Source of the DNA: Ascoidea rubescens DSM 1968
Taxonomy: Eukaryota; Ascomycota; Saccharomycetes; Ascoideales; Ascoideaceae
Direction of reading: 5' to 3'
NCBI RefSeq assembly: GCF_001661345.1
Contig: NW_017962932.1
Location: 1-64,000, forward strand
Length of the DNA: 64,000 nt
Shown here: one piece after another, positions 1 to 10,933 of the stretch
Layout of the letters: every line of letters starts with the position of its first letter
Position numbering within the stretch: position 1 is the stretch's first letter
Made by a program: the position numbers and the translations under genes
The notes under the pieces: model-generated
What the model saw: the letters and a program-made list of their open reading frames with translations, nothing else
Told to the model about the DNA's origin: nothing
The model's database searches: none

Positions 1-74
1 TGCAAAGACTGATTATCAATCTCCTCTTCTGAATCAAACAAGGGGCCGTCTAGCATTAAATCTTTTCTATTCAT
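1..74 (-). CDS. 5' end of an unidentified gene (truncated by window edge)
   Basis: An ATG on the minus strand at 74-72 opens a frame that stays open to the window edge and encodes MNRKDLMLDGPLFDSEEEID followed by NQSL. The acidic, Ser/Glu-rich start looks like a normal cytosolic protein N-terminus, and the DNA upstream of it (75 onward) turns sharply AT-rich with poly-A runs, as expected of a promoter. Only 24 codons are visible, so neither the family nor the reality of the gene can be decided here. It would be divergent from FTR1, with about 2.4 kb between the two starts. Confidence 0.45.
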   Translation of the reverse strand, partial: MNRKDLMLDGPLFDSEEEIDNQSL

Positions 75-2443
75 TATGATTGAATATAATTGGGTTTATC
101 TGAAAATAATACTTTTATTGGAAAAAAAATTAAAAAAACTAAAAAAACTAAAAAAAAAATTGTTCTCAAGCCTGAAAAATTAAAAACGGGTAATACATCA
201 AATAAGGTTTGATGCTTTCATCTTTAAAGCAGGAACTATTAAAAGATTGTGTTTATTAACAATTCTGGACAGAGTTTATAATAAGAATGACAAGTTATTG
301 AATTTGAAGTTGTGTTTATGGATGTGGTGCTGTTAGCCAGAATAAAAGAGTAATAGGTGGAATTTTATAAAGAATATCAAACTGAATTTGGCTAGTTATT
401 GAGCAAATGTCGTTTGATTTTGAAGTAATATTGTTAAACTAATATTAGAAGATTTGTTATAAGTTGAAATTTAATGATATTTACTCGTTTATTGACAGTA
501 ATAATAATAATGATAATAATTTTGGACTCAAATAATGTATAATAGAAATAAAAAAATAAAAAAATAAAAAGATTAAGATTTTTGATTATATAAACAGATT
601 TTTTGAGTTTCCACTATGTGTATAATCAAAATCAATATCAATATCAAATGATAAAAAATTTAAATGAAAAGGCCAAAGATAAATGGAATTAATAAACTGG
701 GAAAGATAAATATTTTTTGGTATTTTGTTAATTTTATAAAGAAATTTAGTTTCAAAGCAATATGAGATCTTTCAAATTATTTTTTTCATCTTTTTAGTTC
801 TGATAGACTTTTGATACTTATATTTCTCTTAATCAATATTTTGGTTAATATCAACTGGCGAGTTTTATATTGAAGTGAATCAAATAGGAAACTTTGAGAG
901 CACGATTTTTAAGATACATAAAAGGAGATGGAGGAATAAAGAAAATTTGCAAAGAATGCTATGATGTCTGAGAGCTAAAACTAATAAATATCCATAATTT
1001 GTATTTGATATAATCACAAAAATACGGATAAATTTACAAAAGCATGGTGCAATTTACAGATTTTCAAGACTAGGTATATTGTTTCACTCCAATCGTATAT
1101 GGTTGTTTTCTGGTTTTAAACTTGAACAGATTTTTGAAGTCCTTTATTGGTAACCGTTGTTTTAATTTATGGAAATTTCATAACGTAAATTACAAAAAAT
1201 ACTGTTCATTTGTAAATTATTTGCTTTCCCCTAAAAAGTCTCATTAGACATATGCAATGAGCTGACAAATTTTTCTGTAAAAGCCTTCAGTCCACTAAGC
1301 TTGTTTGACAATTAAATTTGTGCAAGACTATTGATTATCTAATAAGAAACGAAAGCAAATAATCTTTTTGGATATGAAACAATAAAAAGTCTCTTATTAA
1401 AAAGACAAAAAGTCTTAAAAAGACACGAAATGTTAGCATCAGAGCAACCTCCAATAGAATAGATATTGCTTTTGAAAGAGAAAATTAAGCTGAGAAAATA
1501 TCTGAAAACTTATTATTTAGTTTTTCAGCTCGCATTATTGTTTTGCAGTTTGAACAAAGGTTTCAAAGTTGAAAGAAATTGTGCAGTTGTGAAGCCGTAC
1601 TTTCAGAATAGAGTGTTCTGAGATCGAAGGGCAAAACAGAGACATATCGAAGAATCAAGAACGAGTTTCCTCCAGAAAATTGCAAAAGAGCGTTTTTCTG
1701 GAAAACCTGCAATTGAATATTATTTACAAAACATGATATCCTCTGTGGTGGTTTACGCTGAGAGCCCGCAGACCAATCAGCGCAACGCAGCATTCGCTTA
1801 AAAATCTGGAAGTTTTCTGGCTGCAGCAAACAAGCTTTTTCTGCAGAGTTAAGACAAGCAAAGTCACTCGACTGCCGGAGTGTGCTGTTTTCACAGGGGC
1901 TTTTGCTGTGTGGATCCGGGTGCGTGCACAAAAAGGTGTGTTTTCCACAGGGAGCAAGAAAAAAGCTTGTGAGTGCGTCGTGTTTAAGAGTTTTGTTATT
2001 GGCTGATCCTTTTGATAACAATCGTTTTTCTGCCATTTTGCAATTACAATTTACAATTTTTAATAAAACCCCTAACAGAAATTGATCCATCTTTGCTGAC
2101 TTTTGAGATGCTTTTCAGTAAAGTTGCAATCCAACCAGATCCAACTGGCAGATTTGATTTGTATGAAGGAATTAATGTCATGATATTAAGCTAAAAATTT
2201 AACTCAAAATCTAACTAAATAAAACTAAACAGAATTTGATTGTATTTTTACATGTAAATTCATTGCTTCAAACAAAAGAACAAAACAATTTCCCTCAGAA
2301 ATTCATGTAAAATACTCATGAAATCTTCATATATATAGACTACCACAATCCAATTTTTTTTCTGGTTTTGTATGGGTATTCGTTTTAAAAACAAAGAATT
2401 TTATCATCATCTATCTGTTTACTATATTTTTTACTATTAAAAA
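75..2443. other. Long intergenic region upstream of FTR1
   Basis: About 2.4 kb with no supported gene. Minus-strand frames around 1563-2090 are open but show no recognisable motif. Positions 1386-1430 hold repeated AAAAAGTCTTAAAAAGAC-like words. A slightly more GC-rich patch lies at 1730-1990. TATATATA at 2330-2337, about 107 bp before the FTR1 ATG, is a good TATA candidate. CGGGTGCG at 1917-1924 matches the reverse complement of the Aft1 iron-response consensus YRCACCCR, though a single 8-mer can occur by chance. A CCAAT box lies near 2349-2353. Confidence 0.5.
2330..2337 (+). promoter_or_regulatory. FTR1: TATA box candidate for FTR1
   Basis: TATATATA, followed by G, lies about 107 bp upstream of the FTR1 start codon, a normal distance for a regulated yeast promoter. 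A CCAAT box sits a few bases further downstream. Function is inferred from position only. Confidence 0.5.
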
Positions 2444-3967
2444 ATGGCAAATAACGTATTTGCAGTTGGTAAGTAAATTCATCTGTTTATTTGTCCCTAT
2501 TAATACCTATTATCGACTTATTTGCTCTTCTAATTATCCTTTTAATTTGCTCATATCAAAGACTCAACCGCCGGCCTTTGAAAATCTGCACCATAATAAA
2601 GCAGTAACAGTAATAGAATAGATTTATATGCCCAGTCTATCCCTTTATCAATCCTTCCTATTACTTTCTTTGTCTCTGAGGGCCCTGCTTATAAATTAAT
2701 CCGGTCTCAATAAAAAGAAATATCGTCTAGAAAAGCCCAGCATCAAATGAGGAAACAAGCAAATAAGATTTCTTGGTATGCTTCAAGACCAATCCCTGGC
2801 TTGGTTTTGCCAACAATAAATACTAACACTTTCTTTTAATTCTATACTGCTGTAGAGGTCTTTTTTATTGTCTTCAGAGAAGCCTTAGAAGCTGTTATTG
2901 TTATTTCAGTTTTACTAGCTTTCTTAAAACAAGGTCTAGGAAAAGCAACTGATGATCCAAAAGTGTATAAAAAGCTTGTTCGTCAAGTTTGGTTTGGTGC
3001 TGTCTTAGGTGTTTTCATTTGTTTGGTTTTAGGTGGTGCTTTCATTGGTGCCTTTTATTCCCTTGATAAAGATATTTGGAGTAATTCTGAAGATTTATGG
3101 GAAGGTATCTTTTGTCTTATTGCAACCGTTGTTATTTCAATCATGGGTATTCCAATGCTCAGAATTAACAAAATGCAAGAAAAATGGAGACTCAAGTTGG
3201 CTCAAGCTTTAGTTGCAAAACCAAAAAGCAAAAAGACTTTTTTCAACATCAATTATAACTTGAAAAAATATGCCATGTTTATTCTTCCTTTTATCACAAC
3301 TCTTCGTGAAGGTTTAGAAGCTGTTGTTTTTGTTGGTGGTGTTGGTTTAGATTATCCTGCTAAAGCCTTTCCACTTCCAGTTATTATTGGTTTGATTGCT
3401 GGTATTGCCGTTGGTGTTGTTTTGTATTATAGTGGTAAAACTTCTTCTTTACAAATTTTCCTAGTTATTTCAACTGCCATTTTATATTTAATTGCTGCTG
3501 GCTTATTTTCAAGAGGTGTTTGGTTCTTAGAAGCCAATGTTTTTAACAGAAAGACTGGTGGTGATGCAGCCGAATCTGGCTCAGGTCCTGGTTCATATGA
3601 TATTACAAAGGTTGTTTGGCACGTTAACTGTTGCAACCCATTAATCGACAATGGTTGGGATATCTTTAATGCTTTATTTGGATGGCAAAATACTGCTACT
3701 TACGGTTCTGTTATTTCATATAACGTTTATTGGTTGGTATTAATCTGCATTCTCTTATTAATGTTATTTGAAGAAAAAAAAGGTCATTTACCTTTTTGCA
3801 AAAACTTGACTTTGGCTAAATTAAACCCAATGTATTACATCAAAGGTAAAAAACAAAATCTTTCTGAAGCCGAAAAGGAAGAGATATTCCAAAAAGCTAA
3901 CTTACAAGTTAAACAAATGGAAGTGGAAAGTTTAGAAAATTCATCTAAACCAGTTCAACTCAAATAA
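2444..3967 (+). CDS. FTR1: High-affinity iron permease Ftr1 (spliced, 2 exons)
   Basis: Plasma-membrane permease that imports iron oxidised by its multicopper oxidase partner (Fet3 family). Exons are 2444-2468 and 2856-3967, giving 378 residues. The start MANNVFAVEVFFIVFREALE matches the S. cerevisiae Ftr1 N-terminus in length and pattern. Both REXLE iron-handling motifs are present: FREALEA, just after the splice junction, and LREGLEA about 120 residues later. Several hydrophobic segments follow, and the tail is Lys/Glu-rich and cytosolic. The intron (2469-2855) has donor GTAAGT, branch point TACTAAC at 2821-2827 and acceptor TGTAG. Without the first exon the frame lacks a sensible ATG. No FET3-like gene lies next to it in the window. 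Regulation by an iron-responsive factor is likely from the family, and one Aft1-like site lies upstream. Confidence 0.95.
2469..2855 (+). other. FTR1: Spliceosomal intron of FTR1
   Basis: 387 bp. Donor GTAAGT, perfect TACTAAC branch point at 2821-2827, pyrimidine-rich tract, and acceptor TAG at 2853-2855. Splicing restores the frame exactly (exon 1 ends in phase 1, and the junction codon is GAG). I saw no ordered C and D boxes that would suggest an intronic snoRNA. Confidence 0.93.
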
Positions 3968-4259
3968 ATAATGAATTAAAACTTTTTTCTGAAAAATATT
4001 ATAAGCAAAAAGAATACCTTTTTGATTCAGTTATTTTTTTTCTCTTTAGTTTTCTATCTTTGTTCTTTTTTTTTGTTCTTTTATTTTTTGGCTTTTTTTT
4101 TCTTTTCTTTATTTATTCCTGCTTGGCTTTTTATAAGTCAATAATACATAATAAAAATGGTTTCTTTTTAAAATAATTAACTTTCTATGTCTAAAACCAC
4201 ATCCCTTAATTTCTCTGCAAAGATAACTATTAGTTTCATACAGAATCGGGTTTAAGTTT

Positions 4260-4595
4260 TTAATTTTGTTCATATTCTAAATTAATTTGAGAAATGTAAT
4301 CTGGAAAATCGCCAACAATTCTATCAAACTTATTCATTAGTTCATCCATGGCATTTTCAACAACAAGAAACAATAGCCCTGATACCTCTTCGTCATCTAG
4401 ATTTAAATCACTGAAATTAAACTCGTTTATGTCTGAAATGTAGTTGTCATTCACCTGGTGGTGGGTGCACTCCAAAAAATCGCTCTTTATCTTCAGGAGA
4501 AGATAGTCTGATACCGAGTCGTAAGTGTCGCTGGTGGAGGACAAGTCCTGTATGATTCTCTGAGCAACAAGCTGTTTAAGCATCGAGCTATCCAT
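4260..4595 (-). CDS. Small acidic protein of unknown function
   Basis: A 111-residue protein starting MDSSMLKQLVAQRIIQDLSS from the ATG at 4595; the open frame further upstream has no ATG. It is rich in Asp, Glu, Ser and Leu, has no signal peptide or membrane segment, and looks mostly helical: an N-terminal amphipathic helix, then an acidic stretch (FNFSDLNLDDEEVSG), then VVENAMDELMNKFDRIVGDF. I do not recognise the family. Length and helical pattern would suit a small complex subunit, but that is a guess. It is divergent from the OPT gene across a 449-bp spacer and converges on the FTR1 3' end. The balanced codon use and the lack of low-complexity sequence make a real gene more likely than a chance frame. 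Confidence 0.6.
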   Translation of the reverse strand: MDSSMLKQLVAQRIIQDLSSTSDTYDSVSDYLLLKIKSDFLECTHHQVNDNYISDINEFNFSDLNLDDEEVSGLLFLVVENAMDELMNKFDRIVGDFPDYISQINLEYEQN

Positions 4596-5044
4596 TGTTC
4601 GCAAGCAACACAATCAACAGAGCACTTCATAAAACCAGTCTCTTGAGGAGCTTCAAAACTTTTCTAACTCAAAACAGAAATATAATCCTGAGCTGCTCAA
4701 CTCCGCTTAAAGTGACATTTCATTACTAATCTTGCTCTCAACACTTTTTTGATCTTGATATCTTTATTGTTGATGGGAGGTTTGTGAAAGTTTTTATAAG
4801 ATTGTTGTTATTGGCTTGAAGTCCTCTTCTTTGGGTTTTACTGATTTCTTTTGCATTTTCAGTTGTGGTTTTATGAGTATTTTCTTGAGTCAGCTGCTGC
4901 AAATGCCTATTAGTTCATAGATCTCCAGTGATTGCTTGACCAAATTTTGAAAGGAAAAAAAGAGAAAGAGACAATAGTTAATTTCAAAAAAAAAACATAA
5001 AAAAAAGGAATATAGAGACACCAAATTTAGTTAGTTGTGGAAAA

Positions 5045-7357
5045 ATGATTGAAGAAGAAATCATACCATGGAACGAAAAGCCCTCATTGAAACAGTTCAC
5101 CTTTAGATCAACTATTGTGGGCTTATTTATTGGGTCAATAGTTTTAATGTCCAATTTTCAGTTTGGGCTACAAACTGGCTGGGTTTCAATGATGTCTTTG
5201 CCTGCTGCTTTGCTAGGTTTCTCAATATTCAAAGTCTTTTCCAAAAATCTATCATATCCATTCACAGATGCAGAAAACGTCTTTGTACAAAGTGTTGCAG
5301 TTGCTGTTGGTACTGGACCCTTAGCATATGGGCTAGTTGGTATAATTCCAAGTATTGAGAAATTTTTAACGATTGAAGAAAGTGGTTATGACTTCAAATT
5401 GCAATTTTCAACGTTGCAGTTGATTTACTGGTCAACTGGTTTAGCATTTTTTGGAATTTTTTTTGCGATTCCTTTAAGAAAACAGGTTATAATAAAAGAA
5501 AAATTGCCATTTCCATCAGGATCTGCTACTGCGACTTTAATCTCTGTTTTACATAACACTGAGTTGTATGAAGAAAGTGATGAGGTTGTTCAATACAATG
5601 ATGCTAAGAATAGAACTTCAGCTAATGGTATTAGTAATAATAACAATAACAATAACAATAATGATGGTAATGAAAACGTTATGTTAAATAGTTCAAATGT
5701 TTTAACTAGTTTAGATGACTCACTTGATAAGGGAAATTCTAAGAATGTAAATCTAAAAGGAAATCTAATCAATAGCGAAAATCATGAAAATAGTTCAAAT
5801 TATAGCAATTTAATTGATAATGAATCATTGTTAGAGTTGAAAAAAACTGAAACTTATAATAAAAATTTCAAGAATTTATTGATAACATTTTGTGTATCAT
5901 CGTTTTATACAATTATTGCACATTTTTTTCCCATTCTAAGAAATTTACCTGTTTTTGGAAGATATCTTTCAAAGAATTATTTATGGAATATTCAACCATC
6001 GCCTGCATATATTGGGCAAGGTATTATAATGGGGTTACCAACCGTTTCATACATGCTATTTGGATCGATATTAGGATGGGGAATTTTAGCACCATTAAGT
6101 AAAGAAATGGGATGGGCACCAGGAGAAATAAATGATTGGAAAACTGGTGGACAAGGATGGATATTATGGATCAGTTTGAGTGTAATGATAAGTGATAGTG
6201 TTATTGGATTTTTGGTTATTTCATCCAAGATGTGTTTTAAATTCTATAAAAAAATTTCAATTAAGCGTTCCAATTATAATCATGGAAATGATGATGGTAA
6301 TGATGGTTTTGAGAGTGAATCATTATTACAAAGAACTGTATTAAATGATGATGATAATAATAATGAAAATGAAAATGAAAATGAAGTTAGTGAAAAATAT
6401 CTTGTATCAAATAAAACTACAATAATTGGATTGATTGGATCATGTTTACTTTGTTTAATTTCAATTAGGTTGGTATTTCCTAATGGTATTATTCCAGTAT
6501 ATTCGATATTGATTGCAGTTATATTAGCTCTTTTTTTATCGATTCTTGGAGTTCGGGCACTTGGAGAAACAGATTTAAATCCTGTTTCAGGAATTGGGAA
6601 ACTATCACAAATAATATTTGCAATAATTATTCCAAAAGATCGAAAGGGAACAGTTTTAATTAACTTGGTGGCAGGAGGAATAGCAGAAGCAGGAGCTCAG
6701 CAAGCAGGAGACTTGATGCAGGATCTTAAGACTGGTCATTTGATTGGAGCATCACCAAAGGCACAGTTTATCGCACAAGTTATTGGAACTATATGGTCGA
6801 TTTTTTTATCCTCGGTTATGTATAAGGTGTATAATCATGTTTATGATATACCGAATGACTTATTTAGGATTCCTACAGCAGTTATTTGGATTGATTGTTC
6901 CAGATTAGTTACTGGAAAAGGATTGCCCCCATATTCAAGGATTTTTTGTATGATATTTGGGTTGGTATTTGGTGTTATTTCGTTGATCAAAAACATTATT
7001 TTTAACTGTGACTTTTATAAACAAACTAAAGATTCTGATCAATATTACTACAAAGTTATCAAGAAAAATTTACGAAAAATAGAAAAGTATATTATTTATA
7101 TACCTAGTGGAATTGCAGTGGGAATTGGTATTTACAATACACCCAATTTTACTATTGCTAGATTCATTGGGGGGTTAGTTGTGTATATTTGGATGCAAAG
7201 AGTTTATAATGATAATGATAACGATAGTGATAGTAATAATGATACAGAGGAAATACAAAATAAAAAGATTTCAATGATTATATTTAGCTCCGGGTTAATC
7301 TTGGGAGAAGGGTTGTTTAGTATTTTCAGTATGGTTTTAACCAGTTTAGGAGCATGA
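5045..7357 (+). CDS. OPT-superfamily transporter (YGL114W type)
   Basis: A 770-residue polytopic membrane protein of the oligopeptide transporter superfamily. The N-terminal part FTFRSTIVGLFIGSIVLMSN then FQFGLQTGWVSMMSLPAALLG, and the signature near residues 540-575 (EAGAQQAGDLMQDLKTGHLI then GASPKAQF), are diagnostic. Overall shape and length resemble the uncharacterised S. cerevisiae YGL114W protein (about 725 aa) and the plant YSL-like branch rather than OPT1/OPT2. Hydrophilic Asn/Asp-rich loops interrupt the membrane domain around residues 180-275, 415-460 and 725-740; the first includes an AAT/AAC-encoded Asn run at about 5630-5662. The substrate is not known: YSL relatives carry metal-nicotianamine chelates, other OPTs carry peptides or glutathione. 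Being two genes from FTR1 invites a metal role, but that is speculation. Confidence 0.85.
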   Translation: MIEEEIIPWNEKPSLKQFTFRSTIVGLFIGSIVLMSNFQFGLQTGWVSMMSLPAALLGFSIFKVFSKNLSYPFTDAENVFVQSVAVAVGTGPLAYGLVGIIPSIEKFLTIEESGYDFKLQFSTLQLIYWSTGLAFFGIFFAIPLRKQVIIKEKLPFPSGSATATLISVLHNTELYEESDEVVQYNDAKNRTSANGISNNNNNNNNNDGNENVMLNSSNVLTSLDDSLDKGNSKNVNLKGNLINSENHENSSNYSNLIDNESLLELKKTETYNKNFKNLLITFCVSSFYTIIAHFFPILRNLPVFGRYLSKNYLWNIQPSPAYIGQGIIMGLPTVSYMLFGSILGWGILAPLSKEMGWAPGEINDWKTGGQGWILWISLSVMISDSVIGFLVISSKMCFKFYKKISIKRSNYNHGNDDGNDGFESESLLQRTVLNDDDNNNENENENEVSEKYLVSNKTTIIGLIGSCLLCLISIRLVFPNGIIPVYSILIAVILALFLSILGVRALGETDLNPVSGIGKLSQIIFAIIIPKDRKGTVLINLVAGGIAEAGAQQAGDLMQDLKTGHLIGASPKAQFIAQVIGTIWSIFLSSVMYKVYNHVYDIPNDLFRIPTAVIWIDCSRLVTGKGLPPYSRIFCMIFGLVFGVISLIKNIIFNCDFYKQTKDSDQYYYKVIKKNLRKIEKYIIYIPSGIAVGIGIYNTPNFTIARFIGGLVVYIWMQRVYNDNDNDSDSNNDTEEIQNKKISMIIFSSGLILGEGLFSIFSMVLTSLGA

Positions 7358-7413
7358 ACAATCTATGCCAAAACAGCAGATATAACAAACAACAAATGAC
7401 AATTATACATTAC

Positions 7414-7462
7414 GGATTAAGGATTAAGGATTAAGGATTATGGATTAAGGATTATGGATTAT
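7414..7462 (+). repeat. Seven-unit GGATTA(A/T) 7-bp tandem repeat
   Basis: Seven consecutive 7-bp units, GGATTAA or GGATTAT, starting 57 bp after the OPT stop codon. The G-rich strand has a telomere-like look, but the array is short, internal and degenerate only in the last base, so a simple microsatellite is the likelier reading. Confidence 0.85.
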
Positions 7463-7479
7463 ATATTAGACAGTCAATA

Positions 7480-7690
7480 GAGCGCAGTTTCTGCAGACCA
7501 AATGGTGGTGTGGTCGGGGACGGAAGCACGCGGCGGGAGCTAGACAAACAGCAGATAAGACGAACAGCGGATGAGACGAACAGTGAGGAGCGCAAACCCG
7601 GACGCGGACGCACGTTCTGAGTGTGTGCATATATGCGCGTTTGTGTGTAGGTTGACGCTAGCAGATTCTAGTGGATGTGGCTTCCAGGAC
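7480..7690. other. GC-rich island with 16-bp triplicate
   Basis: A GC-rich patch in a very AT-rich spacer. Three 16-bp units at 7542-7589 begin AGACAAACAGCAGATA, AGACGAACAGCGGATG and AGACGAACAGTGAGGA. GCATATATGC with flanking TG/CA alternation follows near 7627. Similar islands lie in several promoters of the window, so this may mark a promoter or replication element with no obvious coding partner. Confidence 0.5.
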
Positions 7691-9916
7691 TTTGAACAAA
7701 CCTGAAAATCTCATTGCTAGTGGGTGTATTAAGTGAAATGAATATATTGTTGATATCAGCCAATGAAACAGTGAGGGGGAGAAGTGGACGAAAATAAAAT
7801 TAAAATTGGAATAGCAAATGAAAGTGGAAATGAAATGACAGCTTAGACAAATTCACATTATGGTGTAGCAAGAGTAGGTTGAAGAAGAGCAATGTTTTTG
7901 AACAAGTGTGGAATTGTATTTGGATTAAAAAATAATTGATTAAAGGCATGTTTTCTTGAGATTTTCTTGAGATATGGTTAGATTTAATTGTCTGGATTAG
8001 AAGGATAGTGTTGGTTCAAGATAACTATAAAGAACCAAGCCAGTCAAGTGCACTTGTAGAAGAATAGAAAATAAATTTATTGAATTAATAGGATTGAATC
8101 TAATGAAATTGACAAATCTGGCGTGATTAACTTTTGAGTAACATTAACATTTTAATTCTAATACGGAATATTATTAAGCTAAAACTTAATGCTTCTAAAG
8201 TTTTTGTCTGATAAAAAAAAATAGAAAACAAAATAAACTTGACTTTGGATGAAGAGCATAGGATAATGAATCAGAATATTAGAATATTAACAAAAGCGAT
8301 ACTATTGGACCATTCTTGTAATGATGAAATATAAACAGTGCAAATTAATATTATTGAACCAATACAATTAAGAAAAAAAATTGGAGTGATGTCTGCCTTG
8401 TATACCTAAATTATTGTAATGTATAGGTGGATTTGATTGTTCTGGTTCTCCTTCATTTATTTAGATGAACACGATTTCAAAATTACTAAAAGTAGCAGTA
8501 CTTGAATGAATTGGTTTGTAGTGAGCAGTAGACTATCTAGCTAATTCAAAAACGAAAGGCCAACAAAAACCAGCTGCAGATTTCAAATTACCAAACTACT
8601 CAAGAACAGACCAGTCTTAAGTCAAAAATGTCTAAGGAAAAAGCATTATATGTTGAAAAATGGTATGATAATCAACATGAATTTGAGTTATGATATTAAC
8701 CAAATAATAAAGAACATTGAAGGACAGAGAAATACACACCTACAATTTCAAAACAACGCCAAAACCCAAACAGCCTTGTTGCATTTCTGCAGTAGCAGTA
8801 TTCCCCAAGTTGGCAGCAAAACCACCAACTTCTCCAACTCCTTCAGCTTCAGCTTCTTCAGCTCTTCCAACTTCAACTCCTCCAGTTTCTTCAACTTCCT
8901 CAAACACAGACCAAACCCAGCTAATCACAGCACGAGAACCACTGCTCCGGCTCAGGAGAAACAATAATACATGAAATGCAGACGCATGTGTACAATGCAG
9001 AATGCAGGGCACACCGTATATTTACATGTGTGTACTTTGTTCTGTAGTGAAGCGTGAGAAAACTGTGACATGAGTGGTTTTAGCTGTACAGAGCTGCTGT
9101 TGTTCTGTTTCAAACAGGGCTGTGCTTTGAGTTGTAAGCTCGCCATGCAAAACATACCACAAGTCGTCCCACTGGTGAAGGTGCTGTCTGCTGCCAGATG
9201 CAGAAGGACTCAGCATCGAAACTTTAAGCGCGCTCTCTCATTTGGTGAAAAACCGCAGAGCTGAGCAAAATGAGAAAAGATGAAGATAACAAAAAGTGTT
9301 TTGAAACAGCTTTTGCGAAGAATCAGAGGAGTGATAACAAATTGCAAAGAACCAGAAGCTCGAGAAGGCAATTGCTGTTGTGCTGCTGCTGCTGGAGAAG
9401 ATGCTGTGTTGGAATGGGCAAACTGTGCTGCGTTGACTGTGGTTGGGGTACTCTCTTTCTCTGGCTGGTTTTGAATCCAATCTCAATCTAATCAGACTCC
9501 TGGTGCAATGTTTTACTGAATATTTGCTTTCAACATGAATGCTCTCTTGTTCTGCTCTAACTTTGAATAAAAACAAACCTATCTTTTGTTTTGTGGTAAT
9601 CCAAAGATAGTCTAACACAAATTCAATGGAAATTTAAGGAAAATCTCGAACAAATCTCAAGTAAATCCAAAGAAAATCTCTTCTTTTTGTTTTAATCAAA
9701 GGAAAAAATTTCAAGTCACAACTCCAAATCTGAATCTACTTTGAATGGTGTCTTCAAACCACCAATAAATTCTAGCAAAACACACTTAATTTAATTGAAA
9801 CTTCGGGTTTTAAAATTTAAGATTTCCAACTTATAGTCTGGTTTTCTGTTTAACGAATTTTTTCTTCATTTTATTTTACTCTAGGCATATCCAATTTGTT
9901 TTCTGAACGTATTATC

Positions 9917-9961
9917 AATTTATTGTCTGTTTATTGTCTGTTTATTGTCAATTTATTGTCA
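9917..9961 (+). repeat. TTTATTGTCT-type tandem repeat
   Basis: Four near-tandem copies of a TTTATTGTC core spaced 10-11 bp apart. Simple repeat with no function indicated. Confidence 0.7.
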
Positions 9962-10933
9962 GTGCACTTTGCCTATTCTTCTAGCTTTCTGTTTTTCGAC
10001 TCTTTTTTTCTCAGAATTGACTGGTCACTATTGTTCTTGTTAACATTGTAGCTCCAATTATACTTTTTGATTTTGCTCTCTTGATTCTTTTTATTGTCCA
10101 ATTTTTCCACATTTTTTCATACTTTTTATTGTCTTATTTTCTCTTTTATTTTCCAGCTTTCTGAATGTCAAACTCAAAGAGCAAAAAGTTTATTTAAACA
10201 ACTCAAATGTACCAAAAGTATTGGAAAGTCAAATAAAAGACCAGAAAAGTTTTTAATTTAATTCTACTCAATTTTGCTTTAGATTCTTTTTAAATTTATC
10301 TATTTAAACTTACTTCATTTAATTTCAATCTATTTAGCTTTTATTATATTATACTATTTACTATCTTTTTATTCGCTTTATTCTTTTTTTATTCTTTTCA
10401 TTTTAATTCCATTTTAATTCAACCTATTTTGTTTATATTTTTATATATTCCATTCATTTTTTGTTTTACTTTGCTTTGCTTTGTTTTTGTCTTTTCTTTT
10501 AATTCTATTCTCTCATTATTCTTTCCATTTTTATACATTATTTCATACATTTATTCATTTTCCTCAAAATTTCAGTTATTTTTCTTAATCGATATTCATT
10601 CTCAATTAATTTAATCCAAATTATCACTCAAATACCCTGGAAAAAAACAAACTATCTAATAATATCATTATCATTATCTCTATTATCAATAAATAAAAGC
10701 ACAAAAATTAGAAATTAAAAAAAAAAAATAATAAATTAAATAGGGATCAAGTCAGATTAAGACTGGCTAATAAATATTAGTTATTTAATAACTATTTATT
10801 TAACTCCTCATTTATCCAGCTATTACCTTATTTACCTATCTATTTAATTATTTAGCACACTGTATTTTCTATTTTCAAAAAAAGGGAAGCTCAAAATTTC
10901 ATATTCTTTACTCAATTCATCATCCATCTAATC

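Larger units (their letters stand above)
7358..10933. other. Gene-poor 3.6 kb region before the Zn2Cys6 gene
   Basis: No gene can be supported. It contains a seven-unit GGATTA(A/T) array (7414-7462), a GC-rich island with a 16-bp triplicate (about 7480-7690), and a short frame from ATG 8628 that stops after 21 codons (MSKEKALYVEKWYDNQHEFE then L). A mixed-composition stretch at 8750-9490 has overlapping frames on both strands but no motif. TTTATTGTC-type repeats occur at 9917-9961, followed by a very AT-rich leader up to 10933. The last 1.2 kb is probably the long promoter and 5' leader of the transcription factor gene, which often has extended regulation in yeasts. Confidence 0.5.

Noticed and set aside
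1563-2090. Minus-strand open frame of 175 codons upstream of FTR1
   Set aside because: Composition is unlike the real genes, there is no motif, and an overlapping frame of similar quality exists in the same segment; more likely chance openness in a GC-richer patch.
8628-9012. Short frame MSKEKALYVEKWYDNQHEFE then L, with overlapping frames after it, as a possible spliced or broken small gene
   Set aside because: The three frames do not join by any convincing splice signals (weak GTATGA donor, TATTAAC-like branch), and the downstream Ser/Pro-rich and Phe/Ser-rich readings look like compositional artefacts.
9238-9618. 126-codon minus-strand frame
   Set aside because: Ser/Phe-rich, no homology recognised, and overlapped by frames on the other strand; no promoter or start context.
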